From Paracoccaceae bacterium (GTDB lineage: Bacteria; Pseudomonadota; Alphaproteobacteria; Rhodobacterales; Rhodobacteraceae): DNA of 64,000 nt. Positions 43,197 through 50,837 of the stretch are shown piece by piece (the first letter of the stretch is position 1; every line of letters begins with the position of its first letter). The stretch is from assembly GCA_024742705.1 (NCBI GenBank), contig JANSXZ010000001.1:124001-188000 (forward strand). The letters run 5' to 3'. Below the pieces are notes generated by a model. It was not told the origin of the DNA. It did no database searches and saw nothing but the letters and a program-made list of their open reading frames with translations. Both the position numbers and the translations under genes were made by a program.

Positions 43197-43940
43197 TTGT
43201 ATTTGCCTTTACTGCTACTTCTGCTGTGTCTTCTGGTGCCGCGAAACGCGGCTGCCAACCCGGTGTCGCTGCTGGGATCGGCGGGTTTTCCCCGCGCCCA
43301 ACCGATTGCAGGAGCGGCGGGCGTACTTGTGCCGCGGGCTGCGGTTCCGCCCGATGCGGCGGCAGGCGCCAGCCGATTTGTCGGTCAGGCGCGTGGCGGC
43401 ATGTTCGCGCCGATCGAACGGGCGGCGGCATCGCCCACGCTGTTGCCCGAGGGCCGGGGAATGGGCCGTGTGGCGCGGTTACGTCAGATCATCGGGCATG
43501 CGGAATCGCGGCGTCACGGGTACGATGCGGTGCAGTATGGCGCGACCATCCGTCCGCCGCGCCCGCCAACAGCGATGACCCTGGCAGAGATCTATCAGTG
43601 GATCGACGAAACGCCCGGCCAGCCCCATGCGATCGGGCGCTATCAGTTCATTCCGCCCACGCTGCGCCGGGTCGTGCGCCAGGTGGGTGTGCCGCTGAAC
43701 ACCCGGTTCAGCCCGAAGGTGCAGGACCGGTTGGCCGATGTGCTTCTGGCCGAGGCGGGCGTGCCGCAGGCGCTGGCCGGTGAAATGCCACGCGAGGTGC
43801 TGATGCACAATCTGGCGCGGATATGGGCGGGCCTGCCGACCGCGTCAGGCCGGTCTTATTACCATGGCATCGCCGGAAATCGCGCCAGCATCACATGGGA
43901 AGACTATGCCGACGCCATGGCCCGGATCTTTCCTGGATGA
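43197..43940 (+). CDS. secreted lambda-endolysin-like (GH104-type) muramidase/transglycosylase
   Basis: Exported protein of 247 residues. Residues 1-20 are a signal peptide (LPLLLLLLCLLVPRNAAA). From residue 93 the sequence resembles phage lambda endolysin R: IIGHAESRRHGYDAVQYG with probable catalytic E103, PHAIGRYQFIPPT, RFSPKVQDRLAD and NLARIWAGLPT. Lambda R is a lytic transglycosylase. No holin, spanin or other phage gene is nearby, so this is a domesticated or host-borne relative. The start is TTG at 43197, with AAGGGA 10 bases upstream; no in-frame ATG is available before the signal peptide. A linker of about 70 Ala/Pro-rich residues separates signal and domain. Confidence 0.75.
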   Translation: MYLPLLLLLLCLLVPRNAAANPVSLLGSAGFPRAQPIAGAAGVLVPRAAVPPDAAAGASRFVGQARGGMFAPIERAAASPTLLPEGRGMGRVARLRQIIGHAESRRHGYDAVQYGATIRPPRPPTAMTLAEIYQWIDETPGQPHAIGRYQFIPPTLRRVVRQVGVPLNTRFSPKVQDRLADVLLAEAGVPQALAGEMPREVLMHNLARIWAGLPTASGRSYYHGIAGNRASITWEDYADAMARIFPG

Positions 43941-43982
43941 TTCGGATAACACCACGGCGCGTCATCGACCTACGCGCGGCAA

Positions 43983-44007
43983 GGCGCAGGGTCACACCGC
44001 CTGCGCC
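43983..44007. terminator. possible bidirectional terminator between lysozyme-like gene and phyR
   Basis: GGCGCAGG (43983-43990), 9-base loop, CCTGCGCC (44000-44007), then GTTT. Lies between the convergent stop codons at 43940 and 44030. The stem is strong but the T-tract is short. Confidence 0.45.
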
Positions 44008-44029
44008 GTTTGCGCGCCCCGCCGGCCGG

Positions 44030-44842
44030 TCACGCCTTCAGCGTCTCGGTCGAGGCAAAGAACATCGCCTGGCTGACCGCCGACAGAACCTGTTCTTCCT
44101 TGTAGGGTTTGGCGATCAGGAACGCGGGTTCGGGCCGGTCGCCTGTCAGAAGGCGTTCGGGAAACGCCGTGATGAAGATGACCGGCGTATCCGGCATGTC
44201 CTGCATCAGGTCGTTCACCGCGTCTATGCCGGATGAATTGTCGGCCAGCTGTATGTCCGCGAGGATCAGATCCGGCAGATCCCTCCGCCCCATCTCGACG
44301 GCCTCGCGGCGGGTGCGCGCGACGCTGGACACCTGGTGGCCCAGGTCTTCGACGATGGTGGTCAGGTCGGCGGCGATGATCGGTTCGTCCTCGATGATCA
44401 GAATACGGCCCGCGATGCTGGATTCCATGTCCTTGCGGGCGGTGGCGATCAGGTGACGGACCTCGTCGCGATCCACATTCATGATCGCAGCGATATCGTG
44501 GATCGAGAATTCCTCGATCGTCGACAGCAAAAGAGCTTCGCGGGTGTTTGGCGCCAGCGCGGAAAGCAACCGATGCGCCCGCGCCTGGCTGTCGCCGGCA
44601 TCCTCGTCGACGGGCGTGCCCGTGCTGATCCAGATCGCATGAAAACACTTGTAGAGAGCGACACGCACGCTCAGATCGCCTTCGAACATCGACCTGTCTT
44701 GCAAGATCGCCTCGAGCGTGGCGACGGCATACCTGTCGCCGGTGGCCTGTTTGCCGGTGAGCGACCTTGCATAACGCCGCAGGAACGGAAGCTCGGTTGC
44801 CAGCTGGTCGGAAAGGTCCATCTGTGCGGAAAGGTTGGACAT
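44030..44842 (-). CDS. phyR: PhyR, general stress response anti-anti-sigma response regulator
   Basis: Response regulator of 270 residues with reversed order: an EcfG-like sigma domain (residues 10-140, LPFLRRYARSLTG to VDRDEVRHLIATAR) followed by a receiver domain (146-262) with acidic pair E151/D152, phospho-acceptor D196 in LILADIQLAD, T225 and K245. When phosphorylated, the sigma-like part binds NepR and frees EcfG. It is divergent from nepR-ecfG across a 105-base gap that holds overlapping stress promoters for both directions. AAAAAGG precedes the start. The full partner set is adjacent, so the call is firm. Confidence 0.97.
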   Translation of the reverse strand: MSNLSAQMDLSDQLATELPFLRRYARSLTGKQATGDRYAVATLEAILQDRSMFEGDLSVRVALYKCFHAIWISTGTPVDEDAGDSQARAHRLLSALAPNTREALLLSTIEEFSIHDIAAIMNVDRDEVRHLIATARKDMESSIAGRILIIEDEPIIAADLTTIVEDLGHQVSSVARTRREAVEMGRRDLPDLILADIQLADNSSGIDAVNDLMQDMPDTPVIFITAFPERLLTGDRPEPAFLIAKPYKEEQVLSAVSQAMFFASTETLKA

Positions 44843-44870
44843 GCTGTGGTGCCTTTTTTTAAGAATCTCG

Positions 44871-44896
44871 GGAACCCAACGAAGAGATGGGACGTT
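44871..44896 (+). promoter_or_regulatory. EcfG-type promoter for nepR-ecfG
   Basis: GGAAC (44871-44875), 17 bases, CGTT (44893-44896), pointing to nepR whose start is 52 bases downstream. Exact match to the general stress promoter pattern. It shares most of its bases with the oppositely directed phyR promoter. Confidence 0.85.
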
Positions 44897-44903
44897 CGGT
44901 TCC
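44878..44903 (-). promoter_or_regulatory. EcfG-type promoter for phyR, overlapping the nepR promoter
   Basis: On the minus strand GGAAC (44903-44899), 17 bases, CGTT (44881-44878), pointing to phyR whose start is 36 bases downstream. Exact match to the pattern. The two promoters form one symmetrical 33-bp element (44871-44903); sigma factor bound to one would block the other. Confidence 0.85.
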
Positions 44904-44947
44904 CGTGACGACCTAAAAAACCCATCTGAAACCAACCCGAGGCTCCC

Positions 44948-45112
44948 ATGTCCAAGACATCCGACGAGGACCACGACCCCATAGCAGCGCTGATCGACGC
45001 CAATCTCAAGCGCGTCTACTCCGATCTCGTGCAGGAGGAGCTTCCGGATCGTTTCAAGGATCTCCTGGCGGTGCTGAAGGCGCAGGAAACCCAGGAGAAG
45101 GCGGGAAAATGA
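44948..45112 (+). CDS. nepR: NepR anti-sigma factor
   Basis: Small protein of 54 residues, easily missed because of size. The core NLKRVYSDLVQEELPDRF followed by KDLLAVL is the NepR two-helix signature that clamps EcfG regions 2 and 4 and is released onto PhyR-P. The N-terminus is short and acidic. AGGC lies only 5 bases before the ATG, so the ribosome binding site is weak. The stop overlaps the ecfG start by 4 bases (ATGA), coupling anti-sigma and sigma synthesis as in other alphaproteobacteria. Expressed from the EcfG-type promoter 52 bases upstream. Confidence 0.93.
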   Translation: MSKTSDEDHDPIAALIDANLKRVYSDLVQEELPDRFKDLLAVLKAQETQEKAGK

Positions 45113-45666
45113 CAAAAACCGATCCCCGCGACGGGCTGGTCGAACATTTGCCGGCCTTGCGCGCCTTCGCGCTGAGCCTGACACGCAACGGCGCCACCGC
45201 CGACGACATGGTGCAGGACACCGTCGTCAAGGCCTGGACGAACATCGACAAGTTCGCCGAGGGCACCAACATGCGGGCGTGGTTGTTCACGATCCTGCGC
45301 AACACCTATTATTCGAGCCGTCGAAAGGCCCGCCGCGAGGTTGCCGATGTGGACGGCGTGTTTACCGAAACCCTGTCGGTGAAACCCGAACACGACGGCC
45401 GCCTGAACCTGTCGGACTTTCGCCGGGTCTTTGAAACCCTGCCCGACGAACAGCGCGAGGCGCTGATCCTTGTGGGTGCGTCGGGCTTTTCCTACGAAGA
45501 GGCTGCCGAAATGTGCGGCGTGGCTGTGGGCACCATCAAGAGCCGTGCCAACAGGGGCCGGGCCCGTCTGGCCGAACTGCTTGACCTGAACGCCGAAAGC
45601 GCGTTCGAACTGACCGACGCGGCCACCGTTGCCGTGGTGTCGGGCGGCGCGCCCGTCGCACCGTGA
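45109..45666 (+). CDS. ecfG: EcfG general stress response sigma factor
   Basis: ECF sigma factor of 185 residues of the EcfG group. Region 2 has DDMVQDTVVKAWTNIDKFAE and NMRAWLFTILRNTYYSSRRK; region 4 has LPDEQREALILVGASGFSYE and MCGVAVGTIKSRANRGRARL. It recognises GGAAC-N16/17-CGTT, which occurs in front of phyR, nepR and csbD here. Its start overlaps nepR and its stop overlaps the GTG start of the histidine kinase (GTGA), so all three form one coupled unit. The C-terminal 25 residues after the region 4 helix are an extra tail (ESAFELTDAATVAVVSGG). Confidence 0.96.
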   Translation: MTKTDPRDGLVEHLPALRAFALSLTRNGATADDMVQDTVVKAWTNIDKFAEGTNMRAWLFTILRNTYYSSRRKARREVADVDGVFTETLSVKPEHDGRLNLSDFRRVFETLPDEQREALILVGASGFSYEEAAEMCGVAVGTIKSRANRGRARLAELLDLNAESAFELTDAATVAVVSGGAPVAP

Positions 45667-47402
45667 CGCATGCCGATACCCCCGATGCCGCATGGTATCG
45701 CAGCATCCGGGTCAGGCTGATCGCCTTCATGACGCTGGCGCTTCTGCCTGTCGGTCTGATCGCCGTCTGGCAAACCGCCAGTGTCACCGAAAAATCGCGG
45801 CAGAATGCCGAACTGGCGCTGCGGGTGCTGACCGAACAGGCCGCGCAGGAAGAACGGCTTATCATCCAGCGCGCGTTCGGCGCGGCGCAGGCGCTGGAAT
45901 TCGCGCTGAACGATATCGGGATGCTCACCCCGGAATGCAGTGCCTTTCTGCGCGGTTTCGTCGAACGCTCGCCGCGTTACAGCTTTGCCGGATTTCTGCC
46001 GCTCGACGGGCGGATGACCTGTTCGTCCAGCGGCCGCAGTTTTGATTTCTCGGGGTTTCCGGGTTTTGAGGACGCGATCCGCAATCCCGGTCCGCGGGTC
46101 GAGGCCAACCACGACGCGCCGATCAGCGCCCGATCGGTCGTTGTGGTCAGCCAGCCGTGGTTCGACGACAGGAACGGCGCGCTGACCGGGTATCTGAGCA
46201 TTTCCATCCCGCACGACACGCTGCGTCGCAGCATCGAAGCCGGGGGCAGCGGCCGTCTCGTCGATCTGATCGCCTTCAACGGCGCCGGCGACGTTCTGAC
46301 ATCGCTGGGCGATGTCGCCGCCGCGCGCGCGAACCTGCCGGTCGACACCGGGCTGGCCACGCTGGTGGACAAGGCGGGGCAGGCGTTCTCGGGGACCGAC
46401 ACGCAGGGCAATCCGCGGGTCTTTGCGCTGGCGCCGGTGCAGCCGGGGCGCTTCTATGTTCTGGGCGTCTGGGATGCCGAGGTGGGCCTGGCGCGGCAAT
46501 TGAGGCCGGGGATCGCCACCAGCCTTTTTCCCGCGGTGATGTGGCTTGTCAGTCTCTGCGTCGCGCTGTTGTCGATCCATCTACTGGTGGCCCGTCACAT
46601 CGCGACACTGGGCAGCCAGATGGTGGCATTTGCACGCAACCGCGCGATGCCGTCCGACTGTTTCGGCCGCGATGCGCCGACCGAAATCCGGCGTATTCAC
46701 GAACTTTTCCAGCAGATGACCGCAGCGATCCTGCACGATGAGGCCCAGCTGGAGGATTCGGTGCGCGAGAAAAACGTTCTGCTGCGTGAGGTGCACCACC
46801 GCGTCAAGAACAACCTTCAATTGATTTCCTCGATCATCAACATGCAGATCCGCCAGGTGCGCGCCGCCGAGGCCAAGCACGCCCTGCGCCGTATTCAGGA
46901 GCGGGTGGTCAGCCTGGCGACGATCCACCGCGATCTCTATCAATCGAACGCCGGCGGGCGCGTGAATGTCGGGCAGTTGCTGCGTGAGGTCATCAACAAC
47001 ACCGTCGAGATGGCGGCCACCGACCGGACGGATGTGCAGATACACGCCGAGATCGAGGATATCTGGCTCTATCCCGATCAGGCGGTGCCCATGTCGCTGC
47101 TGGCGGCCGAAGCCGCGACCAACGCGATGAAGCATGTGGGCAACCACCCCGACGATCAGCCCTGGATCCGGGTGCGGTTTACCGAGGGCCGCGAGCGCGA
47201 GCGGCTGTTCGCCTTGTCCAATTCGATCGGCGAAGGCCCCGCCAACAGCGCCCTTGAAAGCACGGGAATGGGCTCGAAGTTGATCGGGGCCTTCGCCATC
47301 CAGCTTGGCGCACAGATCGAAACCGGCACCAGCGCGGGTGCCTACCACCTGACGGTGCGGTTCGAGGCGCAGGAGTTCGCGCATGAAACAGTAGACTATT
47401 GA
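45663..47402 (+). CDS. PhyK-like sensor histidine kinase (HisKA_2/HWE type) of the stress response
   Basis: Membrane kinase of 579 residues with GTG start. Two transmembrane helices (about 17-36 and 288-308) enclose a periplasmic sensor domain of about 250 residues with several cysteines (C92, C120). A HAMP-like stretch leads to the HisKA_2 dimerisation helix with LLREVHHRVKNNLQLISSI, phospho-acceptor at H379 (or H378). The ATPase domain has its N box (LLAAEAATNAMKH) and a G2 box (STGMGSKLI). The G1 box, usually DxGxG, reads SNSIGEG, so the ATP-contact aspartate appears to be asparagine. It probably signals to PhyR; whether it acts as kinase, phosphatase or both is open. Confidence 0.9.
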   Translation: MTHADTPDAAWYRSIRVRLIAFMTLALLPVGLIAVWQTASVTEKSRQNAELALRVLTEQAAQEERLIIQRAFGAAQALEFALNDIGMLTPECSAFLRGFVERSPRYSFAGFLPLDGRMTCSSSGRSFDFSGFPGFEDAIRNPGPRVEANHDAPISARSVVVVSQPWFDDRNGALTGYLSISIPHDTLRRSIEAGGSGRLVDLIAFNGAGDVLTSLGDVAAARANLPVDTGLATLVDKAGQAFSGTDTQGNPRVFALAPVQPGRFYVLGVWDAEVGLARQLRPGIATSLFPAVMWLVSLCVALLSIHLLVARHIATLGSQMVAFARNRAMPSDCFGRDAPTEIRRIHELFQQMTAAILHDEAQLEDSVREKNVLLREVHHRVKNNLQLISSIINMQIRQVRAAEAKHALRRIQERVVSLATIHRDLYQSNAGGRVNVGQLLREVINNTVEMAATDRTDVQIHAEIEDIWLYPDQAVPMSLLAAEAATNAMKHVGNHPDDQPWIRVRFTEGRERERLFALSNSIGEGPANSALESTGMGSKLIGAFAIQLGAQIETGTSAGAYHLTVRFEAQEFAHETVDY

Positions 47403-47526
47403 TCCGGTCCGGAGCACGGTGATGCAGGGGGCGCGTGCGCCGCGCCACCGATGCCGGGCACTGTCAAGAAACGGTTTCAATGACGCACTATTGCTCGGGC
47501 AGTCCCGCACGAAAGGAACCCCGCGC

Positions 47527-49014
47527 ATGGCACGTTTCAACGCTCTTCCAATCCTGTCCGTTTCTTTGCTGGCGCTGACGCTGGGCGCCGGTGCGGCCCT
47601 TGCATCGGGCCAGATCGTCATCGGCCTCCAGCAGGAACCGACAACACTGGATCCAACGGCTGACGCCACCGCGTCTATTGACGGCATGCTGACGCACAAT
47701 GTCTTTGAATCGCTGACCACAGTCGATGAAAGCGGCGCGGTCCTGCCGGCGCTGGCCACCGGGTGGACCGTATCGGACGATGGGCTGACCTATACCTTCA
47801 CGCTCGCCTCGGGTGTCACGTTTCACGACGGCACCACCTTCGACAGCGCCGATGTGGTGTTTTCGTTCGATCGTGCTATGGCCGACGACAGCGTGAACCC
47901 GTCCAAGGGCATCTTCGCGCCCATCGCCAGCGTGACCGCGCCGGACGCTGCGACCGTGCAGATCACCCTGTCGAAGAAGGACGCGTTCTTCCTGTTCAAC
48001 ATGGCCCAGGGCGATGCCTCGATCGTGGCGCCAGAATCGGCCGATACCAACACCACGAAACCGGTGGGAACCGGCCCGTTCCGTTATGATGCCTGGACCC
48101 GCGGCGACCGCCTGATCCTGGTGCGCAACCCCGATTACCGCGATGCCGGCGATGTCTCGCTGGGGCGGGTCGAATTCCGGTTCATAGCGGATGCGGCAGC
48201 GGCGACGGCGGCCATGATGGCCGGTGAAATCGATGCCTTCCCCGGATTTCCTGCGCCCGAGCTTCTGACGCAGTTCCAGGCCGATCCGCGTTTCAACGTG
48301 GTTGTCGGCAGCACCGAAGGCGAGGTGATCCTCGCGATGAACAACGCGAAACCGCCCTTTGACAACATCGAGGTGCGCCGCGCGGTTTCCACGGCGATCG
48401 ACCGCGATGCGCTGATTGACGGGGCGATGTACGGGCAGGCGGTGCCGATCGGCAGCTTCTATCCCCCGCATGGGCCAGCCTATGTTGATCTGACCGGGGT
48501 CTATCCCCATGACGCCGATAAGGCGCGCGCCATGTTCGATGCCGAAGGTCTGACCGGCACCACCATGACACTGCGCGTGCCGCCGTTTCCCTATGCGATG
48601 CGGTCGGGCGAGATCATTCAGGCACAACTGGCCGATGCGGGCATCGACGCACGTCTGGAGAATGTCGAATGGGGCTTCTGGCTGGATGAAGTCTATAAGA
48701 AAAAGAACTATGACATGACGGTGATCGCCCATACGTCGCCCAACGACCTGGGCAATTTCGCGCGCGGCCCCGATTACTTCTATGGCTACAGCGATGCAGA
48801 GTACGATGCCCTCTGGACCCGTATCCGCGAGGAAGCCGATCCAGAGGTGCGCACCGCGCTGTTGCAGGACGCCCAGCGTTACCTGACCGATCAGGCGGTG
48901 CACGGGTTCCTGTTCCAGTTGCCGCGGCTGGGTGTCTACCGGGCCGGTGTCGAAGGGTTCTGGCAGTCTTCGCCGGTGCTGTTCCAGCCGCTGAAGGACG
49001 TCTCGGTGAACTGA
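47527..49014 (+). CDS. ABC transporter periplasmic substrate-binding protein (peptide/nickel family 5)
   Basis: Solute-binding protein of 495 residues. Signal peptide at 1-27 (SLLALTLGAGAALASG). The SBP_bac_5 fold is seen in LQQEPTTLDPTADATASID, VLPALATGWTVSDDGLTYTF, LASGVTFHDGTTFDSADVVFS and NYDMTVIAHTSPND (quoted in short parts). Members bind di/oligopeptides, opines, glutathione or nickel chelates. First gene of a five-gene operon with two permeases, two ATPases and a phosphodiesterase. AAAGGAACC precedes the start. A hairpin follows its stop. Confidence 0.92.
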   Translation: MARFNALPILSVSLLALTLGAGAALASGQIVIGLQQEPTTLDPTADATASIDGMLTHNVFESLTTVDESGAVLPALATGWTVSDDGLTYTFTLASGVTFHDGTTFDSADVVFSFDRAMADDSVNPSKGIFAPIASVTAPDAATVQITLSKKDAFFLFNMAQGDASIVAPESADTNTTKPVGTGPFRYDAWTRGDRLILVRNPDYRDAGDVSLGRVEFRFIADAAAATAAMMAGEIDAFPGFPAPELLTQFQADPRFNVVVGSTEGEVILAMNNAKPPFDNIEVRRAVSTAIDRDALIDGAMYGQAVPIGSFYPPHGPAYVDLTGVYPHDADKARAMFDAEGLTGTTMTLRVPPFPYAMRSGEIIQAQLADAGIDARLENVEWGFWLDEVYKKKNYDMTVIAHTSPNDLGNFARGPDYFYGYSDAEYDALWTRIREEADPEVRTALLQDAQRYLTDQAVHGFLFQLPRLGVYRAGVEGFWQSSPVLFQPLKDVSVN

Positions 49015-49037
49015 TGCGGCTTGTGACGCGGTGCAGC

Positions 49038-49061
49038 GCCGGGCCGTGCCACCGGCCCGGC
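49038..49061 (+). other. intercistronic stem-loop between binding protein and first permease genes
   Basis: GCCGGGCC (49038-49045), 8-base loop, GGCCCGGC (49054-49061), a perfect 8-bp GC stem without T-tract. In ABC operons such hairpins stabilise the binding-protein message and lower expression of the membrane genes; that role is inferred. Confidence 0.5.
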
Positions 49062-49077
49062 GGCGGGGTCTGACGCC

Positions 49078-50022
49078 TTGGGGCTGTTCATCCTGCGCCG
49101 CACGCTGGGTTTCGTTCTGACGCTGCTGGCGGTGTCGGTCGTGGTTTTCGCGGTGATGAACGTGCTGCCGGGCGATCCGGCGCTGACCATCCTGGGGCTG
49201 GACGCGACCGACGACGCGCTGGCCGCCCTGCGGGCGGAACTGGGCCTCGACCGGCCCGTTCTGATGCGTTACTTCGCCTGGGTCCGGGATGCGCTGGGCG
49301 GTGATTTCGGCATGTCCCATTCGTTCCGGGTGCCGGTGGCCGGCCTGATCGGCGAACGCTTGCCGATGACCGTATCGCTGGCCGTGGCGGGCATGGTGCT
49401 GACCGTCTGCCTGGCGCTGTCGCTGGGCATCGGCGCCGCGGCGAACCACGGGCGGCCCGGCGACTGGGGCGTGATGTTCATCAGCCAGCTGGGCATCGCG
49501 GTGCCGGCCTTCTGGCTGGCCATTCTTCTGGTGCTGCTTTTCGCGGTGAAGCTGCGGTGGCTTCCGCCCGGCGGTTTCGCCGGCTGGTCCGACCCCGTGG
49601 CGGCGATCCGGTCGCTGGTTTTGCCGACGATCGCATTGGCGTTGGTGCAATCGGCGGTTCTGGCGCGGGTGACACGATCCTCCGCTCTCGAGGTGATGCG
49701 GCTGGACTATGTGAGGACCGCGCGCGCCACCGGCCTGCCGCGCCACCGGGTTCTGTGGCGGCATGTGCTGCCCAATGCGCTGGTGCCGATCGTCACCATC
49801 GTCGGGATGCAATTCGCAGCCCTGGTGACCGGGACCATCGTGATCGAGAACGTATTCTACCTGCCGGGGCTGGGGCGGCTGATCTTTCAATCCATCGCCA
49901 ACCGCGATTTGCCCACGGTGCAGGCTCTGGTGATGCTGTTCGCCGCTATCGTGGTCACGGCGAATTTCATTGTCGATCTGCTATATGTCTGGATCGATCC
50001 GCGGCTGAAGGCGCGGGCATGA
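49078..50022 (+). CDS. ABC transporter permease, DppB-like
   Basis: Inner-membrane permease of 314 residues with six helices. The start is TTG at 49078, giving the conserved MGLFILRRTLGFVLTLL; there is no ATG nearby and the N-terminus is typical of DppB. The EAA coupling loop is VMRLDYVRTARATGLPRHRV, which contacts the ATPases. It pairs with the next gene's product to form the channel. Its stop overlaps the next start by 4 bases. Confidence 0.92.
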   Translation: MGLFILRRTLGFVLTLLAVSVVVFAVMNVLPGDPALTILGLDATDDALAALRAELGLDRPVLMRYFAWVRDALGGDFGMSHSFRVPVAGLIGERLPMTVSLAVAGMVLTVCLALSLGIGAAANHGRPGDWGVMFISQLGIAVPAFWLAILLVLLFAVKLRWLPPGGFAGWSDPVAAIRSLVLPTIALALVQSAVLARVTRSSALEVMRLDYVRTARATGLPRHRVLWRHVLPNALVPIVTIVGMQFAALVTGTIVIENVFYLPGLGRLIFQSIANRDLPTVQALVMLFAAIVVTANFIVDLLYVWIDPRLKARA

Positions 50023-50837
50023 ATCGGGTTCCGGCCAATCTGCTTCTGGGGGGCGCACTGGTTGCGGCGGTGGCGGCCATGGCGGCGCTGTCGTTGATAT
50101 GGACGCCGCATGACTTCGCCCAGATGAACATCCGCGGCAAGTTTCAGCCGCCCGGTGCCGAGCATTGGCTGGGAACCGATCACCTGGGGCGCGACGTGGT
50201 CAGCCAACTGATGGCGGCCGCGCGCAATTCCATGGCCGTTGCGCTGATCGCGGTGGCCATTGGCGGCACGCTGGGCACGCTGCTGGGGCTGGTGGCCGCC
50301 GCGCTGGGCGGATGGGTCGAGGATCTGGTGATGCGGCTGGCCGACCTTGGCTTTGCCTTTCCGGCGCTGTTGTTCGCGATCATGCTGGCGGCGGTCTTCG
50401 GGCCATCGCTGGGCAATGCGATCCTGGCCATCGCCTTCATCAACATTCCGGTCTTTGCCCGCGTGGCCCGCGCCGCGGCCAACCAGATCTGGACGCGTGA
50501 ATACGTTCTGGCGGCGCGGGCTGCGGGGCTGGGCCGCTTCGCGATCAGCCGCGACCATATCCTGCCCAACATCGCGGCGCCCGTGATCGTACAGGCAACG
50601 ATCGAATTCGCCGTTGCGATCCTGGCCGAAGCGGCCCTGTCCTATCTTGGGCTGGGCGCACAGCCGCCGGCGCCGTCCTGGGGCCGGATGCTGGCCGAAG
50701 CGCAGACGCTCATGTATCTTGCGCCGCAGCTTGCGATCTATCCGGGGCTTTGCATTGTGGTGGCGGTTCTGGGTTTCGGCCTGTTGGGCGATGGGCTGCG
50801 CGATCTCACCGATCCGCGTCTGGCGCGGGCGCGATGA
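50019..50837 (+). CDS. ABC transporter permease, DppC-like
   Basis: Inner-membrane permease of 272 residues. N-terminal helix at 8-27, then a periplasmic loop with EHWLGTDHLGRDVVSQLMAA, the DppC signature, and the coupling loop YVLAARAAGLGRFAISRDH. Five further helices follow. Joined by 4-base overlaps to the DppB-like gene before and the ATPase gene after. Confidence 0.93.
   Translation: MNRVPANLLLGGALVAAVAAMAALSLIWTPHDFAQMNIRGKFQPPGAEHWLGTDHLGRDVVSQLMAAARNSMAVALIAVAIGGTLGTLLGLVAAALGGWVEDLVMRLADLGFAFPALLFAIMLAAVFGPSLGNAILAIAFINIPVFARVARAAANQIWTREYVLAARAAGLGRFAISRDHILPNIAAPVIVQATIEFAVAILAEAALSYLGLGAQPPAPSWGRMLAEAQTLMYLAPQLAIYPGLCIVVAVLGFGLLGDGLRDLTDPRLARAR

Noticed and set aside
43197-43940. 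Prophage remnant suggested by the endolysin-like gene
   Set aside because: No integrase, holin, structural gene or attachment repeat nearby, and the protein has its own signal peptide.
47488-49890. 800-codon minus-strand open frame opposite the ABC binding protein and permease
   Set aside because: Antisense shadow; no domain, His/Gln/Arg-rich composition, and the plus-strand genes are fully supported.
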